Shown here in pieces: positions 33,027 through 41,621 of a DNA stretch of 64,000 bases; position 1 is the stretch's first letter; every line of letters begins with the position of its first letter. The DNA lies in IMG/VR virus record IMGVR_UViG_3300036715_002236, positions 1 through 64,000 of that record, one strand, 5' to 3'. Both the position numbers and the translations under genes were made by a program. Below the pieces are notes generated by a model. That model saw only the letters and a program-made list of their open reading frames with translations, was not told where the DNA came from and searched no databases. This DNA comes from a virus.

Positions 33027-33203
33027 TTATTTTTTACGAATGAGGTATTTCGCTGAAATCCACTGTTCAATTATTTCAGCCATAGTTTCTCGCTGAATAT
33101 CGGTCAAGTCTAGTCTACGTTTGTCCGTGGCTCCATCAAAATCGAGAACAGCTTCAGCATCTTCAATTGCGTCTACAAGATCTTCTATCAATTCTTTATT
33201 CAT
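33027..33203 (-). CDS. Small helical protein (58 aa)
   Basis: ATG 33203 after promoter 33222-33237. Acidic N-terminal helix, basic end. Not recognised. Confidence 0.65.
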   Translation of the reverse strand: MNKELIEDLVDAIEDAEAVLDFDGATDKRRLDLTDIQRETMAEIIEQWISAKYLIRKK

Positions 33204-33233
33204 ATTTGAAGACTACTGCCTAATTATAAAATG

Positions 33234-33611
33234 TCAAGACTTATCGGAAATTTTGAATGAGGTGAGAACTTCGATTAGTTCGGCTGAACAGATAGCTGTT
33301 TCAGCGAAGTTCAATCCGTTCGAAAAAACAATCGCAGAAAACTTTTCGCGTAGCTCAGCCTTTTCATCGTAGGATAGCTCGATATTCTTCATCACATTCT
33401 TTCGTGAAATCACATCTAAAATTTCTTTACAGTAAAATCCTGAATAGTTACTTTCCAAAGAGATTACTTTGGCTTTCCACGCCGACCCCTTAGATCTTAG
33501 AGGTGGAAGACTAACGGTGTCGCCTACACTCACGTTACGACCTCCATCCAAATAGGTGACGTTCATGCCCATTGGGCTCTCAACAACAACAACGCCGGTG
33601 TAATTTCTCAT
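33234..33611 (-). CDS. Hypothetical protein (125 aa)
   Basis: N-terminal barrel-like half (VSVGDTVSLPPL), C-terminal helical half. Compact promoter 33631-33646. Confidence 0.75.
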   Translation of the reverse strand: MRNYTGVVVVESPMGMNVTYLDGGRNVSVGDTVSLPPLRSKGSAWKAKVISLESNYSGFYCKEILDVISRKNVMKNIELSYDEKAELREKFSAIVFSNGLNFAETAICSAELIEVLTSFKISDKS

Positions 33612-33652
33612 GCCACCAGACTAGCTAAACTTTTATAAAATGTCAACGAAAA

Positions 33653-33687
33653 AAGAGAGCCCGATCAAGGAACTCTCTTTTTTGACC
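33653..33687. terminator. Bidirectional terminator hairpin
   Basis: AAAAAAGAGAG...CTCTCTTTTTT between promoter 33631 and the large RNA locus; second stop signal for that RNA. Confidence 0.7.
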
Positions 33688-33757
33688 ACGATTGACCAAC
33701 AATCATCAGTTTAACGTCATCAGGGGACGTAACCGTTGTTACACGGAAATTGATTCA

Positions 33758-34705
33758 CAGAAAAGACGAACCTTGCGGGCTCGTCTTTAGTTATTAGATT
33801 AGGTTGGCTTGAGAATACAGCGTTCCTCGATACATCTTTCATGGGATTATAGATTCCCCATTTTTCCATCATCCTTTCGGACGGTAATGTTCATGGTTGC
33901 CTTTTTCGTATCAGGCGATAGACTCTCTCTTAAACTACTCGACACCTTTTTCAACTGTCTATGGGAGCTACCCACAAACGAGCCTACTCGTTGTATCAAA
34001 CCTAAATGACCTTGCGAGCCACCTAAGCTCTCCATTCCTTTCGGTGGAGACTTTAACCACTTACGTTTAAGAGGATTACAGTGCTTGTGCTTTTAATTTC
34101 CATTAATAGTAGAATTGCCTTGCGGCTTCCAAAAACGATGTGCTGTAATGATGGCCGGTTTCCCTTTTGGAGAACCCGATACCACCCACCGCCATACCTT
34201 TCCCTTGCGAGGACTTGGGCCGTTCTAATCGAATGAGCAGCTGGTCGTAACCAACGTCACCGACTCTAACTGGATTAACCCACTTGGCTGCAAAACCTCG
34301 CAGTATAATCCTTACGCTTCAGCTTACTTCCTCGTCGGGTGTTGTGCTTTTCTCCAAGATGCCATCTTGATATTTTCCCTCAACCACTTGGTCGTCAGGA
34401 TTTCGACTAGAGAACTGCTCCGACTTCGGACCTACTCCTACCTATTAGTAGAAGCGAGAGCCTACGCTTGTATAACTGACCGCGATGCGGCGACAGTGTT
34501 TGGAACACCGCCTTTCCCTACCTTTCGATAGACGTATCTTTACCAACCCTTGCGAGCTGGAAGGACATCATACTGCCCTTAAATTGTTAAACTGTAAAAG
34601 AACTAAATTGGAGCGAATCTACGATTTGATACGTAACCTCTCTACGGTTGTAGAGTGTGCTAACATACACCAGCCTTCGCGTAACTGACTGAACTTATGA
34701 CTATG
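33758..34705 (-). ncRNA. Large structured RNA, GNRA-rich (candidate GOLLD/ROOL-like or new class)
   Basis: About 950 bases with no gene, a compact promoter at 34713-34727 at one end and a terminator (33761-33788) at the other. On the minus strand there are many hairpins closed by GNRA loops: CTATC-GAAA-GGTAG (34518-34531), CCAGCTC-GCAA-GGGTTGG (near 34555), TCTCCA-CC-GAAA-GG-AA-TGGAGA (34029-34050), GCC-GCAA-GGC (34117-34126), and GAAA or GCAA loops near 33875, 34013 and 34207; TCCG-AAGT-CGGA lies at 34419-34430. GNRA loops often dock in tertiary contacts. Phage RNAs of similar size and ornament are GOLLD and ROOL, often near tRNA genes. Class not assignable by eye. Confidence 0.75.
33761..33788 (-). 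terminator. Probable terminator of the large RNA
   Basis: Minus strand AAGACGAGCC-CGCAA-GGTTCGTCTT followed by TT. Confidence 0.65.
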
Positions 34706-34712
34706 ACAGGTA

Positions 34713-34727
34713 GTTTATAAATGTCAA
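34713..34727 (-). promoter_or_regulatory. Compact promoter of the large RNA
   Basis: TTGACATTTATAAAC directed leftward into the GNRA-rich region; no gene starts downstream within 950 bases. Confidence 0.65.
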
Positions 34728-34729
34728 GC

Positions 34730-34972
34730 CTTTCGACTAACTAAATTGAGATTTTCCATTCTATCCCCAGCCAAATATTTGCAAGTGTCTTTTATCTACT
34801 TACTTATACTCCATTATCTATCTTCTGCGCGTCATCTTTTACAACTTCGCACTTGGTTTCAATAGCGGCCGCGACTTCGGAATCGCGTCTGGTTCATCTT
34901 AACGGGGAGCTTTTCAAAACTTGAACTGTCGAAAGAACACCATCACTCTACACGCTTATATATAACTGTCAA
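34730..34972 (-). other. Gene-free stretch behind a promoter variant
   Basis: TTGACAGTTATATATAAG at 34956-34972 points left. The 220 bases that follow hold no ORF above 12 codons from ATG. A coding-like frame (RRDSEVAAAIETKCEVVKDD) would need one base removed after an ATG near 34900, so it may be a broken 30-codon gene. Confidence 0.4.
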
Positions 34973-34982
34973 ACAAAAAGCG

Positions 34983-35204
34983 TTAAGCAATCCAAAATTT
35001 CCAAACTTTTTTCGGATACTGAGACGTAAGGTTCGCCATGAAGGTTTCAACTGCCCACTGTGGAAAGTTGCTGGCGAGGGTGAGTGCCACATTCGATCCG
35101 TCGTCAATCGCATCACCCGTTTTGCTATCAAGGATGGGCTCACGTTTCGTAAGTCGTTGACCCATAAGGGTTACTAGCTTGTTATTCTGTGATTTCGTGG
35201 TCAT
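34983..35204 (-). CDS. Hypothetical protein (73 aa)
   Basis: ATG 35204; overlaps the membrane gene upstream by 23 bases. Ends with a basic, aromatic QYPKKVWKFWIA. Not recognised. Confidence 0.6.
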   Translation of the reverse strand: MTTKSQNNKLVTLMGQRLTKREPILDSKTGDAIDDGSNVALTLASNFPQWAVETFMANLTSQYPKKVWKFWIA

Positions 35205-35382
35205 TGGGGGGAAAAAAGATTGCGACGATAATAAAGGCAAGAAAGAGGAGGGCATACCCTAACATCCAAAGAGCCCACACAAGGGGCCCAGCGAGCAACC
35301 GAGAGGACACTACGCCCCATTCCCACCCACATGCCCCAAGGACAATCCATGCCGACAGTAGGATGTGGAGGAGGGCAATCAT
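35182..35382 (-). CDS. Two-helix membrane protein (66 aa)
   Basis: Hydrophobic residues 2-20 and 30-57 (WALWMLGYALLFLAFIIVAI). ATGA overlap with the 35379 gene. Confidence 0.7.
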   Translation of the reverse strand: MIALLHILLSAWIVLGACGWEWGVVSSRLLAGPLVWALWMLGYALLFLAFIIVAIFFPPNDHEITE

Positions 35383-35504
35383 TGAAATGGCGGGAAGGAG
35401 AAGTCACACAGACCCTCTCCAAAGCCATCGCTCATCTGCCCACAGAACTCCTCACCAAGTTTTTTGGAAGGAAACTCGACGATGATTTGATATGGTTTGT
35501 TCAT
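35379..35504 (-). CDS. Small hypothetical protein (41 aa)
   Basis: ATG 35504. MNKPYQIIVEFPSKKLGEEF then a Gly/Phe-rich end: beta-alpha unit. Four bases after the 35509 gene. Confidence 0.65.
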   Translation of the reverse strand: MNKPYQIIVEFPSKKLGEEFCGQMSDGFGEGLCDFSFPPFQ

Positions 35505-35508
35505 AAAA

Positions 35509-35976
35509 TTACCAGGCGAACCCACCAAGCCCACCCGAACGACGGAGCACCGTGGAGGCGCGTCTGGTAGAGATACGGTCACGGATGGTGCCAGCGGAGA
35601 CGAGCCCCTTGTTGAAAATGTCGATGAACGGTTGGAGAGCCTTCTGGCGCTTCGTGGTGATGTAGACCGACACCGTGTGGGTGATGTGCGGGCCCTTACC
35701 CACCGTCACGATGTTGTGCTCATCCGAGCTATAGGGCTTCTTGGCCACTTCGATGGCGTAGGTGCGAGCCTCAAAGCCGCTGCCAGCACGAGCAGCGCTG
35801 ATGGGGAGAGTGGCGATAACCCAGCCCCGATTGGTGACATAGTGGAGCGTGAGAACTCCACGATGGTTGCCCTCATAGACAAGCTTGTTCTTGGACTTCC
35901 AAGATGGGCTCTTGAGGTCGGACTTGAGAATACCCTTGGGCAACTCAGGAGACTTAACGGTGGCGGTCTTGTTCAT
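35509..35976 (-). CDS. Hypothetical protein (155 aa)
   Basis: ATG 35976 after promoter 35997-36011. Basic; central beta strands (GVLTLHYVTNRGWVIATLPI) and an Arg-rich tail, possibly nucleic-acid binding (inference). Four-gene unit. Confidence 0.75.
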   Translation of the reverse strand: MNKTATVKSPELPKGILKSDLKSPSWKSKNKLVYEGNHRGVLTLHYVTNRGWVIATLPISAARAGSGFEARTYAIEVAKKPYSSDEHNIVTVGKGPHITHTVSVYITTKRQKALQPFIDIFNKGLVSAGTIRDRISTRRASTVLRRSGGLGGFAW

Positions 35977-36007
35977 GTGGTTTAGAGTGACGTTGTTTTT
36001 ATAAATG

Positions 36008-36226
36008 TCAAGACTCAACGTTGTGAGATTCGACGGGAAGTAAATAGCCGTCGGTCTCGTTATCGGCGGCGAATTTCCATGCTAACTCCTTATCGAAGAA
36101 AATCTTGGCTATGGACATGTTACCGTGAAAAACGACATGAACTTTGGTGGTGTCGTTGAAACTGAGAACTTTACTCGGTATTTCGTGCATGGGAACCACA
36201 GTTCCTTTACATTTTTCGCATATCAT
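36008..36226 (-). CDS. Small CxxC protein (72 aa)
   Basis: MICEKCKGTVVPMHEIP: one Cys pair near the start. ATGA overlap with the gene at 36223. Confidence 0.7.
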   Translation of the reverse strand: MICEKCKGTVVPMHEIPSKVLSFNDTTKVHVVFHGNMSIAKIFFDKELAWKFAADNETDGYLLPVESHNVES

Positions 36227-36399
36227 ACCGGCACGACCTCCGCGGTTCCCTTCTTTGTGTCGAGTTCGATGGTGACATACTCACCATACTCAAACCACTT
36301 TTCAGCAACTTCACGAGCCTCATCGGCATCGTCCGGCTCTAAGAGGCGAAAAGCTTCATCAATAGCGTCGGGGTTTTTAAACGTGATTTGGATTTTCAC
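36223..36399 (-). CDS. Small conserved phage protein (58 aa), GTG start
   Basis: GTG 36399 in a GTGA overlap. KIQITFKNPDAIDEAF...AEKWFEYGEYVTIELDT: a very common phage family (FEYGEY-T-E-D), function unknown. Confidence 0.8.
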   Translation of the reverse strand: MKIQITFKNPDAIDEAFRLLEPDDADEAREVAEKWFEYGEYVTIELDTKKGTAEVVPV

Positions 36400-36668
36400 T
36401 TGACATTTCCTCCAAAGACTTTCTTGAGAGCCTCAATCGGCCCCCAAGCGGAAAAGGAGTTGTATTTCTGGCTGCCCTTGTAGTCCCACACACCACAACG
36501 TTCACCATCAACGGTAAATCCCCAGCTGTTGCTGACCTTACTGGGGTCATCTTCACAGTTAGCCTTGAAGCCAATCAGCTTGGTGACCTGAGCGACAGTA
36601 AGACCTTCAATGGTGGCAGTTCGGCTGTCACCAGCTTCATCGACGGGAAGAATAATGGGTTTGGACAT
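36396..36668 (-). CDS. Conserved phage protein (90 aa)
   Basis: SWGFTVDGERCGVWDYKGS and a final FSAWGPIEALKKVFG match a phage family of unknown role. Compact promoter 36687-36702. Confidence 0.8.
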   Translation of the reverse strand: MSKPIILPVDEAGDSRTATIEGLTVAQVTKLIGFKANCEDDPSKVSNSWGFTVDGERCGVWDYKGSQKYNSFSAWGPIEALKKVFGGNVK

Positions 36669-36709
36669 AAAATTAGAATAAGGATGTTTTATAAAAAGTC
36701 AAGCTTTAA

Positions 36710-36982
36710 TTACATTGAGCTATACAGGTTCATCCACGCTCTGGCTGTCCGATTGTCGTCAATCATCTGCCAAATCGTGTCTGCATAATACTCATAGTTG
36801 TTCTCGGTGAAGACCGTTGGTTCAAAGATATGAACACAAAGGTCTGAGGATTCTCCTGTTCCATATTCGCCTCTACCACTGAAAGTCATACCGTCGATTT
36901 TTCCTTTGAATACAAACGACACCTCTGCGCAACCATCTTTGACTTTAAAAGAAAATCCTTTGACTTTAAAAGAGTCTTTCAT
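36710..36982 (-). CDS. Hypothetical protein (90 aa)
   Basis: Beta-sheet N-terminal two thirds with alternating FSFKVKDGCAEVSFVFKG, helical end. One base after the 36984 gene. Confidence 0.7.
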   Translation of the reverse strand: MKDSFKVKGFSFKVKDGCAEVSFVFKGKIDGMTFSGRGEYGTGESSDLCVHIFEPTVFTENNYEYYADTIWQMIDDNRTARAWMNLYSSM

Positions 36983-36983
36983 G

Positions 36984-37247
36984 TTAGCTGAGTTTGCTGG
37001 CGTAAGGGTGATAACGAACGCGAGACTTGAAGTAGTCCTTGGAGGGGCCTCGAGGAGCCGTGTGCGAAGCCGTCCACAACTGGCCCTGATACTTCATCAG
37101 AATGTGGGCAGACTTACCCATGCGGTTCAGAGCCTCGAGGATGGTGGTCTTGATGACCTCCGACTCCGTGGCGGGGAACTCATGTTTCTCCAAGATGATT
37201 TCAGCGGAACCGGTGTTGACCGCGAGCAATTGCACTTTGTTGTCCAT
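36984..37247 (-). CDS. Hypothetical protein (87 aa)
   Basis: ATG 37247 after promoter 37268-37282; the long upstream frame is promoter read-through. Helix-sheet mix, basic. Confidence 0.7.
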   Translation of the reverse strand: MDNKVQLLAVNTGSAEIILEKHEFPATESEVIKTTILEALNRMGKSAHILMKYQGQLWTASHTAPRGPSKDYFKSRVRYHPYASKLS

Positions 37248-37293
37248 GTAGATTACAGTGAGGATTATTTTATAAATGTCAAGCTTTACCGTG

Positions 37294-37650
37294 TTAATAG
37301 TCCAAAGAATCCACCGTATGAGAGGCTGCGTCAATAAGCTCAGCATTAGCGCAACCAACGTGCTCCTCCATGTCGAAGAGGGCATTCTCAATCGAGCCCA
37401 ATTCATATTGAAGGTCATAGGAGTTATCCGTTGCTTCGTCAAGAAGGTAGCCTACAATCTCCGCGAGAAAATCCCACTCTTCTCCAAGATTAGAAAGATT
37501 TCCCTCTTCCTTTTCCAAAGATTCCACAAGGCGATCTGATTCTCGAAGAAGTTTTTTAACTTCACGCTCTCTCTTGATGAGGGCGGCACGGCTCTGCTTG
37601 ATTTCGGTGGCACGAAATGCCATCTCTTTAAGAATTTCTGTTACGTTCAT
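37294..37650 (-). CDS. Coiled-coil protein (118 aa)
   Basis: Long charged helix in residues 15-60 (REREVKKLLRESDRLVESLE), acidic C-terminus. Promoter 37670-37685 next to a GIY-YIG element. Confidence 0.7.
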   Translation of the reverse strand: MNVTEILKEMAFRATEIKQSRAALIKREREVKKLLRESDRLVESLEKEEGNLSNLGEEWDFLAEIVGYLLDEATDNSYDLQYELGSIENALFDMEEHVGCANAELIDAASHTVDSLDY

Positions 37651-37737
37651 GGGAATAGAATTGATGAGTTTTTATAAAATGTCAATCAAAATAAGTGATT
37701 TTCTGATGTTTTATCTTCTGACTCAATACTTATAGTC

Positions 37738-37881
37738 ATGGGAAGAAAGAAATTACATCGAACAAAAGAAGAGAAAAATGAACAACATCGAATCCGTTCC
37801 GCTAGATACTATGAGAGAAACAGAGCCAAAGTCTGTGAAAGAGTCATGCTGCGGTATCTACGGATTAAGAAACAAGCTTAA
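37738..37881 (+). CDS. MGRKK small ORF overlapping GIY-YIG gene (47 aa)
   Basis: MGRKKLHRTKEEKN...RYYERNR...MLRYLR, same plan as 18822 and 25951; preceded by ATACTTATAGTC. Confidence 0.5.
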   Translation: MGRKKLHRTKEEKNEQHRIRSARYYERNRAKVCERVMLRYLRIKKQA

Positions 37882-38716
37882 CGAAAAATGGTATGTTGGG
37901 CAGAGCTTGGATATGCACAAGCGTTGGTTGAATGACTACAAACGAATGAAGTGTTCTCGCCAACCAAAAATTTACAATGCTCTCAAAAAATATGGCTACG
38001 ATGGATTTGACAAGGTGATATTGGAGGAATGTCCAAACGATATTAATTTTTTGAATCGGAGAGAAATTTTTTGGATAAAATATTACAATTCTATGTTGAA
38101 CGGATATAATCTTACCGGAGGAGGTGGAGCAAAAGGAACATACTCACCTGAATCAATTGAAAAAATGAGAAATGCCCAACTGGGGAAGAATCATACGGAA
38201 GAAACAAAAGAAAAAATCAGAAAAATTACCACTGGAAAAAAACAATCTAACGAAACAATATCGAAGAGAAAGTATTCAAATAAGAATTTCAAACACACTG
38301 AGACATCGAAGCGAAAAATGTCCATCTTAGCTACCGGAAGAAAACATACAGAACAGACGAAGAAAAAATTATCTGAGATGCAAATGGGTCGGATTCGTTC
38401 TCCTCGTTCCGAAGAAACAAAGCGAAGAATCAGTGAAGCAAAATTGGGATGGAATCCTTCAACCGAAACACGAATGAATATGAGTAAGGGTCAAAAAGGA
38501 AGAATTTTTTCCGACGAACATCGACGGAAAATATCTCAGAGTGTAAAAGGAAAAATTATGCCAATTGAGGCGATAGAGAAAATTCGTCAATGGAATCTTG
38601 GAAGAAAATGTTCCGAAGAATCAAAAAAGAAAATGAGTGAGTCCCGAAAAAAATATTTGGAGAGAAAAAAAGGGATAGCGAATTCCACTTCGCCAGAGCC
38701 CCTGCTCTCAAAGTAA
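37778..38716 (+). CDS. GIY-YIG homing endonuclease with NUMOD3 repeats
   Basis: 312 aa, the longest copy. SCCGIYGLRNKLNEKWYVGQ, Glu region LNRREIFWIK, then six or more NUMOD3-like repeats (TEETKEKIRKITTGKK, SEETKRRISEAKLG, SDEHRRKISQSVKG). Last nine bases overlap the end of the helicase gene on the other strand. Confidence 0.85.
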   Translation: MNNIESVPLDTMRETEPKSVKESCCGIYGLRNKLNEKWYVGQSLDMHKRWLNDYKRMKCSRQPKIYNALKKYGYDGFDKVILEECPNDINFLNRREIFWIKYYNSMLNGYNLTGGGGAKGTYSPESIEKMRNAQLGKNHTEETKEKIRKITTGKKQSNETISKRKYSNKNFKHTETSKRKMSILATGRKHTEQTKKKLSEMQMGRIRSPRSEETKRRISEAKLGWNPSTETRMNMSKGQKGRIFSDEHRRKISQSVKGKIMPIEAIEKIRQWNLGRKCSEESKKKMSESRKKYLERKKGIANSTSPEPLLSK

Positions 38717-40105
38717 TTCCAAATGTTCTGCCAAATCGCCATCGTTTAAGGTATCAAGACAATTAAGTTTTGCCTGAACGCGACGACAAATATTTTCTTC
38801 AATGGTTTTTGCCCCATAGACAATGATTTGATAGGACTTGGTAAGACCGTTTAATCGCCAAATTCTTCCCAGAGCCTGACGAAGATTCTGTGCCGACCAG
38901 TTCGGGCTGATGATGGAAGCTCGAGCGTGTTTACCGTTCAAGTCGTGGAGGGAAATGCCCGTGCCACCCGCCGCGATGTTGATAATAAGAATCCGCTTCG
39001 TGTCCGCGTTGAAGCCGGTGATGTCCGCCTTACGGTCAGAATCACGTTGACCACCGACCACGAAACCGATTTCCTCCGCGGGAATTTTCCAAGTGTCAGT
39101 GAGACGCTTGAAGATGCCACCAACGGAATCTTCAAAGTTGACGAAGATGCAAACCGACTTCCCCTCATCGTAAAGCTCACGAGCCTTTTCCGCGAACAGA
39201 GGAACCTTGCAAAGTTCGGCGAGACGACGAGCCTTCATCATCACCGCGAAGATGTGCTCACTGTAGCCCTTGCTCTTTTCCTCGAGCTGAGCCAGTTCAT
39301 ACTCCATTTCATCGTAGACCGACTGAAGCTTCTTTTGGTTTGCACCAAGGTCGAAGGCATCCGCGACGATGTGAGACTCAGGGAAGATTTTCCCGAACAT
39401 GTCAACGGTCATCCGCGACGTGCACTTGGTCGTCTGATAAAGATAGTTGTGGAGAGCCATCATCGACTCAGTGGCTTCCTTCGAAATCATGTCCCAGCTC
39501 ATCAAGCCGAAACGACCAACCCACTTAGCACCGTGGATACGGCAAAAATCGTTGAAGTTATAAAGCTTGTGCATGTTCGTCAGATAACCGAACGCCTTCA
39601 TCTCCAAAGGAGAACAAGCGACGGTTGCAGACGACACAAGGACACGATACCCCTGCAACTTGAGAGCGATGAGCATCCACGAATTCGAGGTGTTCGCACC
39701 CTTGCACTTGTGGCCCTCATCGACAATGACAAGGGAGTTTTGGGGAAAGGAAAACACGGGGATTTCCGTAATCGCGTTGACCTTAAGTGTGGACGGGTCC
39801 TTCAGCTTCTTCCACTTCATCCAGCGGGTAGAACCGCGGGAGAGTTTTTCGAAGTTGACGATAGCCTTCGGTTTGAGGTTGAAGAGTTTGACGACGCTCT
39901 CCCAAGCTGGAATGACAGCTTTGGGAGAAATAACGACCACAGAAACATTCATCTCCCGAGCGATAGCAGAAGCACAATACATCTTACCACATCCGGTTTC
40001 GGAAGTGTCTACTGCGAAGCCGTTGATATAAAGGCTATCCACCAAGGTCTTAACGTGGAGGATTTGCGGTTCGAGCAAGCCACTCGAGTTGATTGTGTTA
40101 GTCAT
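38708..40105 (-). CDS. SF2 (SNF2-like) DNA helicase/translocase
   Basis: 465 aa. Motif I TSETGCGKMY (Lys41), motif II VIVDEGHKCKG (DEGH), motif III SSATVACSP, motif V NIAAGGTGISLHDLNG, motif VI QALGRIWRLNG: the SNF2-type pattern seen in phage UvsW/recombination helicases. Residue 42 is Met where Walker A has Thr/Ser, which could reduce Mg-ATP binding. Likely role: branch migration or strand remodelling during replication. Promoter variant 40126-40140. A 420-codon frame on the opposite strand is a shadow. Confidence 0.85.
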   Translation of the reverse strand: MTNTINSSGLLEPQILHVKTLVDSLYINGFAVDTSETGCGKMYCASAIAREMNVSVVVISPKAVIPAWESVVKLFNLKPKAIVNFEKLSRGSTRWMKWKKLKDPSTLKVNAITEIPVFSFPQNSLVIVDEGHKCKGANTSNSWMLIALKLQGYRVLVSSATVACSPLEMKAFGYLTNMHKLYNFNDFCRIHGAKWVGRFGLMSWDMISKEATESMMALHNYLYQTTKCTSRMTVDMFGKIFPESHIVADAFDLGANQKKLQSVYDEMEYELAQLEEKSKGYSEHIFAVMMKARRLAELCKVPLFAEKARELYDEGKSVCIFVNFEDSVGGIFKRLTDTWKIPAEEIGFVVGGQRDSDRKADITGFNADTKRILIINIAAGGTGISLHDLNGKHARASIISPNWSAQNLRQALGRIWRLNGLTKSYQIIVYGAKTIEENICRRVQAKLNCLDTLNDGDLAEHLELL

Positions 40106-40191
40106 TTAAATGAGGATGAATTGATTTTTATAATAGTCAATATAAATAGTAAATTTCTCACTTTTATCTTCTCACCGTTATACTTATAGAC

Positions 40192-40415
40192 ATGGGAAGA
40201 AAGAAGCTATATCACACAAAGGAAGAACAAGATGCAAACATTCGAGCCAAGTCAAAGCGCTACTACGAACGAAACAGAGAAGCTGTCAAAGCCAGAGTCA
40301 TGTTACGGTATCTACGGACTCAGAAACAACATGGATAACCTCAGGAACAGAGAATAAAAAGTTGGGAAAACTTCAGAATATTCCAGAAGCGTGGACGCTT
40401 TTTGAAAAAAGATAA
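40192..40415 (+). pseudogene. Internally deleted GIY-YIG element remnant
   Basis: Keeps the head of the element: promoter-proximal TTATACTTATAGAC, an intact MGRKK ORF (40192-40338) and an endonuclease start ending at SCYGIYGLRNN. Then most of the gene is missing and only a tail like KLQNIPEAWTLFEKR remains before a stop at 40415. Sits beside promoter 40126-40140 like the full copies. Confidence 0.75.
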
Positions 40416-40426
40416 ATACCAACGGT

Positions 40427-40498
40427 TCACTTCTTGAGAGTTTGTGCTAACATCTTGGTAGCCATCACCTTGTCTTGGCAGTAAGTGGCGCACTTCAT
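40427..40498 (-). CDS. 23-aa peptide, translationally coupled
   Basis: ATG 40498 overlaps the stop of the 40495 gene (ATGA). Basic, Cys2. Short, so tentative. Confidence 0.4.
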   Translation of the reverse strand: MKCATYCQDKVMATKMLAQTLKK

Positions 40499-40713
40499 GT
40501 GGTTTTGGGCGGAACTTTGGACTCAGCTGAAATCAGCTCTAAGGAGTTGATTACCAGTTCCATAAAGGTTTTCTTGTCGATGAGGATGTTTACATCCGTG
40601 CCGCTACCATTGGCAGCGGCGGTGGCGACCTCGTCAGCCTCATCATAGGTCTCGAATTCCCCGATATAGACGGGCTTGCAGTTGAAGGTAATTCCGTAGA
40701 ACTTGGTTTTCAT
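40495..40713 (-). CDS. Hypothetical protein (72 aa)
   Basis: Beta strand (FNCKPVYIGEFETYDEADEV) then helix: the small beta-alpha type of this block. ATGA overlap with the 40710 gene. Confidence 0.7.
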   Translation of the reverse strand: MKTKFYGITFNCKPVYIGEFETYDEADEVATAAANGSGTDVNILIDKKTFMELVINSLELISAESKVPPKTT

Positions 40714-40955
40714 AGTATGGTTGCGATTTTAAGGTTGTTCCCGTTGATTGGACGGACAAGGTAGGACACGTTGCGGTCACTGTTCCAACCCGTCCACACA
40801 AACCGTCTCCCGTCGAACAGAACCACCTTTGCGGTCAGTTTCTTGACATCATCCCATCCGTTCGGACAGGCAACCTCGAGATACTCGCGGTTGATATCAG
40901 GCCGAAGAGAGTGGCGAACAACAAGTTCCTTGGAAAGAAGAATGGTAGATTTCAT
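40710..40955 (-). CDS. Hypothetical protein (81 aa)
   Basis: ATG 40955 after promoter 40976-40990. Beta-rich with Arg/Trp. Not recognised. Confidence 0.7.
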   Translation of the reverse strand: MKSTILLSKELVVRHSLRPDINREYLEVACPNGWDDVKKLTAKVVLFDGRRFVWTGWNSDRNVSYLVRPINGNNLKIATIL

Positions 40956-40995
40956 GTAGACAACACTGATGAAGTTTTTATAAATGTCAACTAAA

Positions 40996-41580
40996 TTACG
41001 GACACCGGTAGACTCGTTCAAGGGTCGTGACTTTGAACTTTAACTCATTGCCCACCGGGGCATCTGGGTTAAAACCTCGCGGCTGAACGCGGGTGAAGTT
41101 GTTGATAATCTTGAAACGGTTATTTAGGTGCTGAGCTAGGTGGTAAATATCCAGAGTATTGTCCCCGAAATTAAAACTTGACAAATATAGATTTTCCACA
41201 CTGGGAGTGTCGATGAACTGTTCCGAAATCTTTTGCTCAGCCTCCATAACCGCCTCCCCGCGAACCTTCGCCACAGTTTTACCAAACTGATAATCAGCGG
41301 AGCTTTTACCCCCTTGGTTGGTTTTTACTTGGAGAAGAGCCCTGTAATCGGGAAGATGGAAATCAACAACACCGCCCGACTCGTAAAAGGTGGCTCGGAC
41401 TTCGTAGTGCTTGAACACTTTGTGCATGATACGTTCGTAGGCGAGGCCGGCGCCGCCGCCGTCCATCTTAAAGTCAGTCGCGGCAATGTAGCTCTCATTG
41501 AGACTGTTGAACCGACGAAGGGTTAAATCGTGAGCACGCTTAACTACTTCAGCGAAAGGAACGTGATTGGTGTTGGTCAT
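40996..41580 (-). CDS. PD-(D/E)XK-like nuclease-fold protein (194 aa)
   Basis: GGGAGLAYERIMHKVF gives the helix with Glu49; VVDFHLPDYRALLQVKTNQ gives Asp73 and Q84-x-K86, i.e. the QxK variant of the PD-(D/E)XK core. A DNA end-processing or restriction-like role is possible. Promoter 41604-41619. Confidence 0.6.
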   Translation of the reverse strand: MTNTNHVPFAEVVKRAHDLTLRRFNSLNESYIAATDFKMDGGGAGLAYERIMHKVFKHYEVRATFYESGGVVDFHLPDYRALLQVKTNQGGKSSADYQFGKTVAKVRGEAVMEAEQKISEQFIDTPSVENLYLSSFNFGDNTLDIYHLAQHLNNRFKIINNFTRVQPRGFNPDAPVGNELKFKVTTLERVYRCP

Positions 41581-41621
41581 GTGAGTGCCGATAGTGAGAC
41601 TTAATTTATAAAAGTCAAGAA

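Noticed and set aside
33809-34688. Short ORFs on both strands in the GNRA-rich locus
   Set aside because: They run through conserved-looking hairpins and have Arg/Leu/Ser-rich random composition.
38927-40189. 420-codon plus-strand frame
   Set aside because: Fully antisense to the helicase, whose motifs are unmistakable; the frame has no recognisable domain.
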